From positions 1,984,001 to 2,048,000 of the forward strand of contig NZ_JAMLIG010000001.1 in NCBI RefSeq assembly GCF_023954305.1: a DNA stretch of 64,000 bases, written 5' to 3'. This document shows positions 16,468 through 25,764 of the stretch, one piece after another. Each line of letters begins with the position of its first letter. Within the stretch, counting starts at the first letter, position 1. A program made the position numbers and the translations under genes. This stretch comes from Mesorhizobium sp. (GTDB lineage Bacteria; Pseudomonadota; Alphaproteobacteria; Rhizobiales; Rhizobiaceae). The notes beneath the pieces were generated by a model that worked only from the letters and a program-made list of their open reading frames with translations, made no database searches and was not told the DNA's origin.

Positions 16468-19400
16468 TCAGGTCCGAAGCACGCGGTAGATCGCCGGGAT
16501 CACCAGCACCGTCAGCAAGGTCGACGACGCGAGGCCGAAGAGCAGCGAGATCGCCAGACCCTGGAAGATCGGGTCGGTCAGGATCACGGCCGCACCGATC
16601 ATCGCCGCCAGAGCCGTCAACAGGATCGGCTTGAAGCGGATCGAACCGGCCTCGATCAGGATCTCCGTCAGCGCGCGGCGACGCATTCGCGTGCCCGGCG
16701 CGACCTCGTGCGCCTCGACGTCCGGCGCGACGATCGACATCTGCGTTTCGACGACATCGTCCTCGCCGTCGCAGGGGACTTCGCGCGGCGCGTGCCGGAT
16801 GAAGTCGACCAGCAGGATCGAGTTGCGCACGATGATGCCGGCGAGCGCGATGAAGCCGATCATCGAGGTCGCCGAGAACGGCGCGCCAAACAGCCAGTGA
16901 CCACCCAGGATGCCGATGAACGTCAGCGGGATGGGCGTCAGGATGACCAGCGGGACCTTGAACGATCCGAACTGCGCCACGACGAGTATGTAGATGCCGA
17001 GCAGGGCGATCATGAAGGCTGCGCCCATGTCGCGGAACGTCACCCAGGTGACTTCCCATTCGCCGTCCCACAGAAGTGTGGAGGCGCGATCGTCCTGCGG
17101 CTGGCCGTGCAGCGAGATTTCCGGCTTCGGAAGGCCCGTCCAGTCCTGGGCGTCGATCGCCTCCTGCACGGCCAGCATGCCGTAGAGCGGAGCCTCGAAG
17201 TCGCCGGCGAGTTCTGCCGTGACCATTTCGGCCGGCCGGCCATTGTGGCGGAAGACCGGATAGGAGGCGCGCTCCTCCTCGATCCTGACCACGTCGCCGA
17301 GTTCCACCACCCCGCGATCTCCGGGCAGAAGATTCGCCGGGATCGGCGTCGTCAGGAAATCCTCCGAGACGCGCCGTTCGCCCTTCGGACGTTCGAGCCG
17401 GATCGGCGTCGGCTGGCGGCCTTCGCCGCGGTGAGAGTAGCCGATGGTCTGGCCACCGTTGAGAATCGCCAGCGTGTCGAACACATCGCCTTCCTGCACC
17501 TTGAAGAAGTCGAGGTCGTCGGACGAGATCCGCGCGCGGAGCTTCCGTGCGGCGATGCCGTAGGAGTTGTCGACATCGACGATGTAGGGCACCGAACGGA
17601 ACGCAGCCTCGACCTTTTCGGCGACCGCGCGCCGGGTCGCAGCGTTCTCGCCATAGATCTCCGCGAGAAGCGTCGCCATGACCGGGGGCCCGGGCGGCGG
17701 CTCGACGACCTTCAGGCTGGTGCCTTCGGGAACGGGAATAGCCTTGATGCGCTCGCGGATGTCGAGTGCGATCTCGTGGCTGGAGCGTTCACGCTCGCCC
17801 TTCGGAAGCAGGTTCAGCGCTACGTCGCCCATGTTGGGGTCCGACCGGTAGTAGGAATGCCGGACGAGGCCGTTGAAGTTGAAGGGTGCGGCGGTGCCGG
17901 CGTGGGTCTGCACCGAGTGGACCTCCTCCAGCTTGGTGACCACCTGAGCGACCGCCTGCGCGACCGCGTCGGTTGCTTCGACGGACGAGCCCTCCGGCAG
18001 GTCGATCGTCACCGACAGCTCCGACTTGTTGTCGAAGGGCAGCAGCTTCACGGTTACGTCCTTGGTGTAGAACAGCATCAGCGAGCCCAGCGTGAGGACG
18101 CCGATCACCAGCAGGAAGATCCAGCTCGAGGCCTTGGAGGCGAGGATCGGCCGCGCTGCGGCCGCATAGGCCTTGCCGAGAACGCCGCCATGGCTGTGCT
18201 CGTCATGGTGCGCGACGGGCGCCTTGCCGGCGACCTTGAGCATCAGCCAGGGCGTGACCATGACCGCGACGAAGAAGGAGAAGATCATCGCGGCAGACGC
18301 ATTTGCCGGGATCGGGCTCATGTAGGGGCCCATCATGCCCGACACGAAGAGCATCGGCAGAAGCGCGGCCACCACCGTCAGCGTCGCCACGATCGTCGGA
18401 TTGCCGACCTCGGCGACGGCGGCGATCGCGGCATCCTTACGGCTGCGCCCGCCTGCCATTCCCCAGTGCCGCGCGATGTTCTCGATGACGACGATCGCGT
18501 CGTCGACCAGGATACCGATTGAGAAGATCAGCGCGAACAGCGACACGCGGTTGAGCGTGTAGCCCATTGTCCAGGAGGCGAAGAGAGTGAGCAGGATGGT
18601 GACGGGAATGACCACTGCCACGACGACTGCCTCGCGGCGGCCGATGGCCAGCCAGACGAGCGCGATGATCGAGACGGTCGCCAGACCGAGGTGATAGAGG
18701 AGTTCGTTGGCCTTTTCGTTGGCGGTCTCGCCATAGTCGCGCGTGACCTCGACCGAGATCTCCTCGGGGATCAGGGAGCCTTCGAGCTCGTGCACGCGGT
18801 GCAGGATCTGTTCGGCAACGGTCACGGCATTGGAGCCGGCCCGCTTGGCAACCGCGAGTGTCACGGCGGGAAGGCGGGTCGTCCCGGCCTCGCTCTTCGT
18901 CACCGTCGAGACGAGCATGTTTTCCGGTTCCGCAGCGAATTCCACCGTCGCAACGTCGCGGACGTAGACGGGGCGGCCGTCGCGGGTGGTGAGCACTAGG
19001 TTGCCGATGCTCTCCGGCGTCTTCAGCGTCTCGCCCGCGACGAGCATGACCTGCTCGCCCCCGTCCCTTACGGTTCCGGTCGGGAAAGCGCGGTTCGCTC
19101 CCTGCACCTTGCCCGCGAGCTGTTGCAGCGTGACCCCATAGAGCGCGAGTCTCGCAGGATCCGGCGCGATGCGGATGCGCTCGGCCGTCTCGCCGACGAG
19201 GTAGGTAAGCCCCACATTGTCGATCTTGGCGATCTCGGTGCGCAGCTCCCGGGCGATGCGGGTGAGCGCATTGGCGTCGACGGAGGCGGCGGCATCGGGC
19301 TTCGGGGTCAAGGTCAGCGAGACGATCGCGACGTCGTCGATACCGCGGCCGACGATCAGCGGTTCGGGGATCCCTACCGGGATACGATCGAGATTGGCGC

Positions 19401-19782
19401 GGACCTTGTCGTGGACGCGCAGCACCGCGGCATCGGCCGAAGTGCCGACGAGGAAGCGCGCGGTTACAAGCACGCCGTCGTCCTGGGTCTGCGAATAGAC
19501 ATGTTCGACGCCGTCGATGCCCTTGACGATCGTCTCGAGCGGTTCGGCGATCAGCTTGACCGCGTCGTCGGCCTTGAGGCCGTCCGCCCGGACGCGGATA
19601 TCGACCATCGGTACCGAGATCTGCGGTTCCTCCTCGCGTGGGAGGGAGACGAGCGCGACCAGGCCGAAGGCGAAGGCGGCGATGAGGAAAAGCGGCGTCA
19701 GCGGCGAGGTGATGAAAGCGCGGGTAAGCGCGCCAGCGATGCCGTCGGCGTGCCCTTTGCCGGTGTTGGCGGAACCATTCAT
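16468..19782 (-). CDS. RND-family efflux transporter permease (AcrB/HAE-like)
   Basis: 1104 aa, inner-membrane proton-driven pump subunit. Typical RND layout: TM1 at about residues 28-50, a large periplasmic loop, a TM2-6 block with GILVDDAIVVIENIARHWG carrying the paired TM4 aspartates of the proton relay, a central TM7, second periplasmic loop, and a C-terminal TM8-12 block (GFIALAGIIVRNSILLVDFI). A His-rich patch HHDEHSH lies in the central cytoplasmic loop. Start overlaps the adaptor stop by 4 nt. Substrate is unknown; context (DUF2892 protein, SqrR/BigR-like regulator) suggests control by sulfide or redox rather than by a drug. Confidence 0.9.
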   Translation of the reverse strand: MNGSANTGKGHADGIAGALTRAFITSPLTPLFLIAAFAFGLVALVSLPREEEPQISVPMVDIRVRADGLKADDAVKLIAEPLETIVKGIDGVEHVYSQTQDDGVLVTARFLVGTSADAAVLRVHDKVRANLDRIPVGIPEPLIVGRGIDDVAIVSLTLTPKPDAAASVDANALTRIARELRTEIAKIDNVGLTYLVGETAERIRIAPDPARLALYGVTLQQLAGKVQGANRAFPTGTVRDGGEQVMLVAGETLKTPESIGNLVLTTRDGRPVYVRDVATVEFAAEPENMLVSTVTKSEAGTTRLPAVTLAVAKRAGSNAVTVAEQILHRVHELEGSLIPEEISVEVTRDYGETANEKANELLYHLGLATVSIIALVWLAIGRREAVVVAVVIPVTILLTLFASWTMGYTLNRVSLFALIFSIGILVDDAIVVIENIARHWGMAGGRSRKDAAIAAVAEVGNPTIVATLTVVAALLPMLFVSGMMGPYMSPIPANASAAMIFSFFVAVMVTPWLMLKVAGKAPVAHHDEHSHGGVLGKAYAAAARPILASKASSWIFLLVIGVLTLGSLMLFYTKDVTVKLLPFDNKSELSVTIDLPEGSSVEATDAVAQAVAQVVTKLEEVHSVQTHAGTAAPFNFNGLVRHSYYRSDPNMGDVALNLLPKGERERSSHEIALDIRERIKAIPVPEGTSLKVVEPPPGPPVMATLLAEIYGENAATRRAVAEKVEAAFRSVPYIVDVDNSYGIAARKLRARISSDDLDFFKVQEGDVFDTLAILNGGQTIGYSHRGEGRQPTPIRLERPKGERRVSEDFLTTPIPANLLPGDRGVVELGDVVRIEEERASYPVFRHNGRPAEMVTAELAGDFEAPLYGMLAVQEAIDAQDWTGLPKPEISLHGQPQDDRASTLLWDGEWEVTWVTFRDMGAAFMIALLGIYILVVAQFGSFKVPLVILTPIPLTFIGILGGHWLFGAPFSATSMIGFIALAGIIVRNSILLVDFIRHAPREVPCDGEDDVVETQMSIVAPDVEAHEVAPGTRMRRRALTEILIEAGSIRFKPILLTALAAMIGAAVILTDPIFQGLAISLLFGLASSTLLTVLVIPAIYRVLRT

Positions 19783-20741
19783 GGGACAACCACCTTTTCG
19801 CCGGCGGCGATGCCGGTCACAACCTCGACCATCGCGACACCGTCCCGCTCGATCCGATCGCCGACCACGACGGCACGCTCGGCCTCGCCCGCATCTGTGC
19901 CGATGCGAACGAAATCGATGCCGAAGCGGTTGACGAGCGCGGAAGCGGGCACCAGCAGAGCCTGACGCTCGCCGACGGGCAGCTCGACCAGAACGCGCGC
20001 GTCGACGAAAGCCGTATCGAGATCTGCGACCTCGACATCGGCGATAACCCGGCCGTTCTCGATCTGCGGATAGATTTTCGCGAGTTGCCCGGACATTTCC
20101 CCGCCGCCGGTCGTGACACGGATCGCGGCGCCCTCCTTCAAGCCGCCGGCATGGCGTTCCGGAACGGCGAGCCGCAGAAAGAACCCACCACCGCCGACCG
20201 TCGCAACCGCTTCGCCGGCCATGACCACGCCGTTGCGGGTGACCGGGGTCGTCAGGACGCGTCCGGCGGCGGGCGCGAGTACGTCGCCTTCCGCTTCCTG
20301 CTGCACGACTACCGATTTCTGCGCCTCGGTCGCCGCGATCTGGTTGCGGGTGACGTCGACGTCGGTCCTGAGCTGGTCGAGGCGTTGAGCGGTGACGACG
20401 CCTTTGTCGACCAGCGCCTGTCCGCGCGCCAGTTCCGCTTCCGCTCGAGCGAGCTGGGCGGCGAGAGCTGCCAGCTGAGCATCGATCGCCGCGACCTGGA
20501 AAGCGAGCTTGTCGTCCCGGATCACGGCGATCTTCTGGCCCTGTGTCACCAGGTCACCCTCGGTCACGAGCAGTTCCGCGACCGTCCCGCCGATGCGCGC
20601 CCGCGCCGGGACGAGATCCCGCGCCTCAATGCGGCCGTAGACGGATTTCCACTCCGTGGTCGAAGTGGGTGTCACCTCGAAGACCCCGGCAAGGGCGGAG
20701 GTCGCGGCCAAGGCGGCGGCAAGGGCGATGAGGGTGCGCAT
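19779..20741 (-). CDS. RND efflux periplasmic adaptor subunit (HlyD/AcrA-like)
   Basis: 320 aa. Signal peptide at residues 1-18 (AAALAATSALA). Lipoyl-like half motif ARIGGTVAELLVTEGDLVTQGQ, a coiled coil at about residues 85-145 rich in Ala/Gln/Glu, then the second lipoyl half APAAGRVLTTPVTRNGVVMAGE and beta-barrel/proximal domains. No lipidation Cys follows the signal peptide. 12 nt downstream of the DUF2892 gene and overlapping the permease start, so a three-gene operon. No outer-membrane TolC-like gene is present locally. Confidence 0.9.
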   Translation of the reverse strand: MRTLIALAAALAATSALAGVFEVTPTSTTEWKSVYGRIEARDLVPARARIGGTVAELLVTEGDLVTQGQKIAVIRDDKLAFQVAAIDAQLAALAAQLARAEAELARGQALVDKGVVTAQRLDQLRTDVDVTRNQIAATEAQKSVVVQQEAEGDVLAPAAGRVLTTPVTRNGVVMAGEAVATVGGGGFFLRLAVPERHAGGLKEGAAIRVTTGGGEMSGQLAKIYPQIENGRVIADVEVADLDTAFVDARVLVELPVGERQALLVPASALVNRFGIDFVRIGTDAGEAERAVVVGDRIERDGVAMVEVVTGIAAGEKVVVP

Positions 20742-20753
20742 GGCGGTTCTCTC

Positions 20754-20954
20754 TCAGAAGGCGCAGCCCGGCCTGATGCCGAGCTTCTTGAAGACGAAGG
20801 CCGCGGGGCAAGCCCCGGTGACAGCCGACTGCAACAGGTTCAGGCCGATGAAGACCGTGAGCCAAACGAAGAGCGGCGAGACCCAGGCGGTCAAAGCCAC
20901 GGAGACCAGCACCATGATGCCGGCGAATGCGAAGATGGTCCTGTCGAGGGTCAT
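20754..20954 (-). CDS. DUF2892 (YgaP transmembrane domain-like) small membrane protein
   Basis: 66 aa. Two hydrophobic helices (about residues 8-27 and 29-47) and a conserved C terminus with TGACPAAFVFKKLG and a final CAF, the features of DUF2892, which in YgaP is fused to a rhodanese. Two cysteines (in ACP and CAF) lie near the membrane. Start taken at the ATG at 20954 with AAGGA 8 nt upstream; the GTG one codon upstream is possible. First gene of the efflux operon. Many DUF2892 genes sit beside sulfur-metabolism genes and BigR/YgaV regulators. Confidence 0.85.
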   Translation of the reverse strand: MTLDRTIFAFAGIMVLVSVALTAWVSPLFVWLTVFIGLNLLQSAVTGACPAAFVFKKLGIRPGCAF

Positions 20955-20958
20955 CACA

Positions 20959-20998
20959 ATATCCTTTCATATGATGATGTGTTCATGTATAAAGATAT
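20959..20998. promoter_or_regulatory. Imperfect inverted repeat, candidate ArsR-family operator
   Basis: Left arm ATATCCTTTCATATGA (20959-20974) and right arm TCATGTATAAAGATAT (20983-20998) match at 12 of 16 positions as an inverted repeat around an 8-bp centre. AT-rich palindromes are usual BigR/SqrR-type operators. The left arm overlaps the ribosome site of the DUF2892 gene, so a bound repressor would block that operon. Confidence 0.55.
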
Positions 20999-21152
20999 CC
21001 GACAGAACGCAAGAGGGAATGATGCCGGTCGGACATTTGATAGCGGGCATGCGGCCGGAGCGCCTTGGCCTGGATCAAATCCGGGTGCGGGAAACGGCAA
21101 GGCGTATTGACGGGACCGGCCGTACGGCCGACATCAGAAAGAGGCTGTTCAG

Positions 21153-21491
21153 ATGACGATGTCGCAGATGATGACGATCGATACCGATAAGCTCGATGCC
21201 AATGCGCGCGACGCCGCAGGGCTGCTTTCGGCGATGGCCAACGAGAACCGGCTGCGCATCCTTTGCCGCCTGCTCGAAGGCGAGGTCAGCGTCAACGAAC
21301 TGGCGGAGCGAGTCGGCATGAACCAGTCGGCGCTCTCGCAGCAGCTTTCCAAGCTGCGCGCGCTGAGGCTGGTCGACACGCGCCGCGATGCCCGCCAGAT
21401 TTACTATCGCCTGGCTTCGCAGGAGGTGCGCCGGGTGCTGGAAACGCTCTACGGCATCTATTGCGAACCGGTCGCGCGCGACGCTGCATAG
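21153..21491 (+). CDS. ArsR-family regulator, persulfide-sensor (SqrR/BigR/YgaV) type
   Basis: 112 aa. Winged helix-turn-helix with recognition segment VGMNQSALSQQLSKLRALRLV (about residues 54-74) and wing TRRDARQIYYRLA. Cys38 (in RILCRLL) and Cys104 (in YGIYCEP) are 66 residues apart, the same spacing as Cys41 and Cys107 of Rhodobacter SqrR, where they form a polysulfide bridge under sulfide. No ArsR metal motif (CVC) is present. GAGG 9 nt before the ATG. Divergent from the DUF2892-RND operon with an inverted repeat between. Function as a sulfide/redox repressor is inferred from these cysteines and family resemblance. Confidence 0.85.
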   Translation: MTMSQMMTIDTDKLDANARDAAGLLSAMANENRLRILCRLLEGEVSVNELAERVGMNQSALSQQLSKLRALRLVDTRRDARQIYYRLASQEVRRVLETLYGIYCEPVARDAA

Positions 21492-21561
21492 GACGCCTGC
21501 CCGCGCCCGTAACATCGCGGCCGCCCGCGACGCCGGTCAGATTGGCCACCGCGATCGTGCG

Positions 21562-21595
21562 AAAAAAAGGAGGAGGCGGACGAGCCGCCTCCTCC
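21562..21595 (-). terminator. Intrinsic terminator of the glp operon
   Basis: On the minus strand GGAGGAGGCGG and CCGCCTCCTCC form an 11-bp stem with a 5-nt loop followed by seven Ts, 22 bp past the glpV stop. A textbook intrinsic terminator. Confidence 0.9.
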
Positions 21596-21616
21596 ATTCG
21601 TGCGATTTGGACGATC

Positions 21617-23341
21617 CTACTTCTGCCAGCTCTTGACCAGCTCGTCGTAGTTGACGGTCATCGGCTTTTCCTTCTCGTTCTCGATCTTGAGCTGCGGAGC
21701 GAGGTTGCCCTTGGCGACCGCATCCGCGTTCCACTCCTCGAGGGTCTTCTCTTCGGCGAGCTTCGGTCCGATGTCGCCCATGATGCCGGCGCGCTCGAGG
21801 CGTTCCAGCACCTTTTCCTGCTCGGCGCAGAGCGAGTCCATGGCTTCCTGCGCCGACTTCGCACCCGAGGATGCGTCGCCGATCGCCTGCCACCAGAGCT
21901 GCGCCAGCTTCGGATAGTCAGGCACGTTGGTGCCGGTCGGCGACCATTGCAGGCGGGCCGGCGAGCGGTAGAACTCGACGAGACCGCCGAGCTTGGGCGC
22001 GCGCTCGGTGAAGGACGGGTGGTCGAGCGTCGACTGACGGATGAAGGTCAGGCCGACATGGCTCTTCTTCACGTCGACCGTCTTGGAGGTGACGAACTGC
22101 GCATAGAGCCAGGCGGCCTTGGCGCGATCGTCGGGCGTCGACTTGAGCAAGGTCCAGGAGCCGGCGTCCTGATAGCCAAGCTTCATGCCGTCCTTCCAGT
22201 AGACGCCGTGCGGCGACGGAGCGAAGCGCCACTTGGGCGTTCCGTCGGCGTTGACCACCGGCAGGCCTTCCTTGACGAAGTCGGCGGTGAAGGCGGTGTA
22301 GGTGAACATCTGCTGGGCAATCTCGCCCTGCGACGGCACCGGGCCGGATTCGCCGAAGGTCATGCCTTGGGCAGCGGCCGGCGCATATTTCTTCATCCAC
22401 TCGAGGTATTTTTCGATGGCGTAGACCGAGGCCGGGCCGTTGGTGTCGCCGCCGCGCGCCACGCAGGAGCCGACAGGACGCGAGTTCTCGTCAACCTTGA
22501 TGCCCCACTCGTCGACCGGCTTGCCGTTCGGGATGCCCTTGTCGCCGTTGCCGGCCATCGACAGCCAGGCGTCGGTGAAACGCCAGCCGAGCGACGGGTC
22601 CTTCTTGCCGTAGTCCATGTGGCCGTAGACCTTCTTGCCGTCGATCTCGCGGCCGGTGAAGAACTCGGCGATGTCCTCATAGGCCGACCAGTTGACCGGC
22701 ACGCCGAGGTCGTAGCCGTATTTCGCCTTGAAATCGGCCTTGTTCTTCTCGTCGTTGAACCAATCGTAGCGGAAGAAGTAGAGGTTCGCGAACTGCTGGT
22801 CGGGCAGCTGGTAGAGCTTGCCGTCGGGCGCGGTCGTGAACGACTTGCCGATGAAGTCCTCGATGTCGAGGTTCGGATTGGTGACGTCCTTGCCTTCGTT
22901 GGCCATCCAGTCGGTCAGCGAGCGGGCCTGCTGGTAGCGCCAGTGCGTGCCGATCAGGTCGGAATCGTTGATGTAGCCATCGTAGATGTTTTCGCCGGAC
23001 TGCATCTGCGTCTGCAGCTTCTCGACGACGTCGCCCTCGCCGATCAGGTCGTGCGTGATCTTGATGCCGGTGATCGCCGTGAAAGCCGGGGCCAGCACCT
23101 TCGATTCGTATTCATGCGTGGTGATCGTTTCGGAAACGACCTTGATCTCCATGCCGGCGAACGGCTTCGCCGCGTCGACGAACCACTGCATTTCCGCTTC
23201 CTGCGCGGCGCGGTCGAGGGTCGACATGTCCTTGATCTCGGCGTCGAGGAACGCCTTGGCCTCGTCCATCCCCGCAAATGCGCTTTGCGCGCAGAGCAGG
23301 AGTGCAATCGCACTGGTTGATGCTAGAATTTGCCGTCGCAT
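21617..23341 (-). CDS. glpV: Glycerol ABC transporter substrate-binding protein
   Basis: 574 aa. Periplasmic receptor of the rhizobial glycerol importer. Signal peptide at residues 1-23 ending QSAFA. Long family-1-like binding protein with the conserved GYINDSDLIGTHWRYQ, LPDQQFANLYFFRYDWF and SWTLLKSTPDDRAKAAWLYAQF blocks. GGAGG precedes the ATG by 6 nt; frame extends upstream but the extra residues are non-family. Last gene of the seven-gene glp operon. Related polyol transporters have similar receptors, so the substrate call rests partly on glpD being in the operon. Confidence 0.9.
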   Translation of the reverse strand: MRRQILASTSAIALLLCAQSAFAGMDEAKAFLDAEIKDMSTLDRAAQEAEMQWFVDAAKPFAGMEIKVVSETITTHEYESKVLAPAFTAITGIKITHDLIGEGDVVEKLQTQMQSGENIYDGYINDSDLIGTHWRYQQARSLTDWMANEGKDVTNPNLDIEDFIGKSFTTAPDGKLYQLPDQQFANLYFFRYDWFNDEKNKADFKAKYGYDLGVPVNWSAYEDIAEFFTGREIDGKKVYGHMDYGKKDPSLGWRFTDAWLSMAGNGDKGIPNGKPVDEWGIKVDENSRPVGSCVARGGDTNGPASVYAIEKYLEWMKKYAPAAAQGMTFGESGPVPSQGEIAQQMFTYTAFTADFVKEGLPVVNADGTPKWRFAPSPHGVYWKDGMKLGYQDAGSWTLLKSTPDDRAKAAWLYAQFVTSKTVDVKKSHVGLTFIRQSTLDHPSFTERAPKLGGLVEFYRSPARLQWSPTGTNVPDYPKLAQLWWQAIGDASSGAKSAQEAMDSLCAEQEKVLERLERAGIMGDIGPKLAEEKTLEEWNADAVAKGNLAPQLKIENEKEKPMTVNYDELVKSWQK

Positions 23342-23373
23342 TGTATTCCTCCCAAAAGGTTGCAGTTGCGATC

Positions 23374-23403
23374 TGGAGCGGTGGCCGGCACGCCGCCGCT
23401 CCA
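23374..23403 (-). promoter_or_regulatory. Hairpin between glpU and glpV
   Basis: TGGAGCGG and CCGCTCCA form an 8-bp stem around a 14-nt GC-rich loop in the 75-nt gap before glpV. Hairpins ahead of receptor genes in transporter operons often stabilise the receptor message so more of it is made; this role is inferred. Confidence 0.4.
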
Positions 23404-23416
23404 ACAGTTTCCCCCT

Positions 23417-23824
23417 CTATACGTAGCGAAATACGCCAACGGCGTAGACCACGGAGAGAGCGAGAGCCCACCACAGGTTGGGTCCGACGAGACCCAGCCA
23501 AGCGAGATGGATGAAGGCGCTGCCGAGCAGCGAAATGAAGAGACGGTCGCCGCGCGTCGTCTCGAAGCGCAGGATGCCAAAACGCGGATTGCCGCCGGGC
23601 GAGGCGTATTCCCACACCGCCATCAGCGACAGGAAGAGCGCGATCGTCAGGAAGAACATGGCGCTGGGGAACGACCAGGCCATCCAGCCGCTCTTGATAA
23701 GCGGCGCGAACCAGTCGCGGGCTCCGTCCTTGAGCGGAAGCATGGACATCAGGAGCCATGCCGCGGCGGCGTAGACGGCGAGGACGATGACCAGCGGAAT
23801 CTGCCAGCGGCGGGTGGCGGTCAT
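23417..23824 (-). CDS. glpU: Small integral membrane protein of the glycerol transporter (DUF2160)
   Basis: 135 aa with four hydrophobic segments (about residues 9-29, 50-70, 92-111 and 114-132). DUF2160 proteins occur in rhizobial glycerol operons between permease and receptor genes; the role is not known. The conserved WMAWSFPSAMFF and the C-terminal FIHLAWLGLVGPNLWWALALS stretches identify it. Its ATG overlaps the stop of the 57-codon frame upstream (ATGA). Confidence 0.85.
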   Translation of the reverse strand: MTATRRWQIPLVIVLAVYAAAAWLLMSMLPLKDGARDWFAPLIKSGWMAWSFPSAMFFLTIALFLSLMAVWEYASPGGNPRFGILRFETTRGDRLFISLLGSAFIHLAWLGLVGPNLWWALALSVVYAVGVFRYV

Positions 23825-23993
23825 GAAAGCAACTCCCCTGCCCCTCGGTCGTCATCCTCGGGCTTGTCCCGAGGATCTGCCGACCACGATGGGAAAAACC
23901 CGGCTGCTATTCGGTGCCCGCAGTAGATCCTCGGGACAGGCCCGAGGATGACGGTGTTGGATGGAGTATCGATCGCGTTCTCGACAGTGCTCA

Positions 23994-23994
<1 letters not shown>
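23821..23994 (-). CDS. 57-codon frame made largely of palindromic repeat, coupled to glpQ and glpU
   Basis: The ATG overlaps the glpQ stop (TGATG) and the TGA overlaps the glpU start (ATGA), so the frame bridges the whole gap. Most of it is repeat sequence (23851-23952): both halves are read in frame, one as VILGPVPRI and the other as DPRDKPEDDD. No family was recognised. It may be translated simply to keep ribosomes moving to glpU. It could equally be a chance frame, though stop-free coupling on both sides argues against that. Confidence 0.4.
23851..23952. repeat. Rhizobial-type intergenic palindromic repeat inside the glp operon
   Basis: Two 27-bp halves (23851-23877 and 23926-23952) are inverted copies with one mismatch; each half is itself palindromic around CCTCGGG-N5-CCCGAGG. 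The 48-bp spacer includes further partial symmetry next to the arms. CCTCGGG/CCCGAGG-type elements of this kind are scattered in rhizobial genomes; copy number here cannot be judged from one window. Confidence 0.8.
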
Positions 23995-24896
<902 letters not shown>

Positions 24897-24897
24897 C

Positions 24898-25764
24898 TCA
24901 CTTCTCCGCGTCGTAGTTGGTCATGACCGTGTAGAAGACCCACGACATGGCGAGGATGATCAGGAAGTAGATGATCGACATGGCCGCTGCCGGGCCGAGG
25001 TCGAACTGGCCGATCGCCATCTTGACGAGATCGATCGACAGGAAGGTCGTCGAATTGCCCGGGCCGCCGCCGGTGACGACAAACGGCTCGGTGTAGATCA
25101 TGAAGGAGTCCATGAATCGCAGCAGCACAGCGATCAGGAGCACGCGGTTCATCTTCGGCAGCTGGATGTAGCGGAACACCGCCCAGCGTGAGGCGCCGTC
25201 GATCTTTGCCGCCTGGTAGTAGGCGTCGGGGATGGAGACCAGGCCGGCATAGCAGAGCAGCACGACAAGGCTCGTCCAGTGCCAGACATCCATGACGATG
25301 ACCGTCACCCAGGCATCGAACGGGTCGTTGACGTAGTTGTAGTCGAAGCCGAGCGCGTTCATGACGTAGCCGAGCAGACCGATGTCGACGCGCCCGAACA
25401 CCTGCCAGATGGTGCCGACGACGTTCCATGGGATCAGCAGCGGCAAAGCCATCAGCACAAGGCAGACCGGAACGCCCCAGCCCTTTCGCGGCATGTTGAG
25501 CGCGATGAAGATGCCGAGCGGAATCTCGATGGCGAGGATGACGAAGGAGAAGATCAGGTTGCGGCCCATGGCGAGCCAGAACCGGTCCGACGTGAGCATT
25601 TCCTCGAACCATTCGGCGCCCGCCCAGAAGAACTGGTTGTTCCCGAACGTGTCCTGGACGGAATAGTTGACCACGGTCATCAGCGGAATGATCGCGGAGA
25701 AGGCGACCAGCAGCAGCACCGGCAGGACCATGAACCAGGCACGGTTGTTCCAGGTCTTGTTCAT
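24898..25764 (-). CDS. glpP: Glycerol ABC transporter permease (first subunit)
   Basis: 288 aa, MalF-like permease with six hydrophobic segments, the first at about residues 9-31. EAA loop is DAYYQAAKIDGASRWAVFRY. The frame is open far upstream inside glpT, but the start was set at MNKTWNNRAWF, which overlaps the glpT stop by 4 nt as elsewhere in this operon. Confidence 0.92.
   Translation of the reverse strand: MNKTWNNRAWFMVLPVLLLVAFSAIIPLMTVVNYSVQDTFGNNQFFWAGAEWFEEMLTSDRFWLAMGRNLIFSFVILAIEIPLGIFIALNMPRKGWGVPVCLVLMALPLLIPWNVVGTIWQVFGRVDIGLLGYVMNALGFDYNYVNDPFDAWVTVIVMDVWHWTSLVVLLCYAGLVSIPDAYYQAAKIDGASRWAVFRYIQLPKMNRVLLIAVLLRFMDSFMIYTEPFVVTGGGPGNSTTFLSIDLVKMAIGQFDLGPAAAMSIIYFLIILAMSWVFYTVMTNYDAEK

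Noticed and set aside
16708..18522. Long plus-strand frame opposite the RND permease
   Set aside because: Asp/Arg-rich antisense shadow with no family features.
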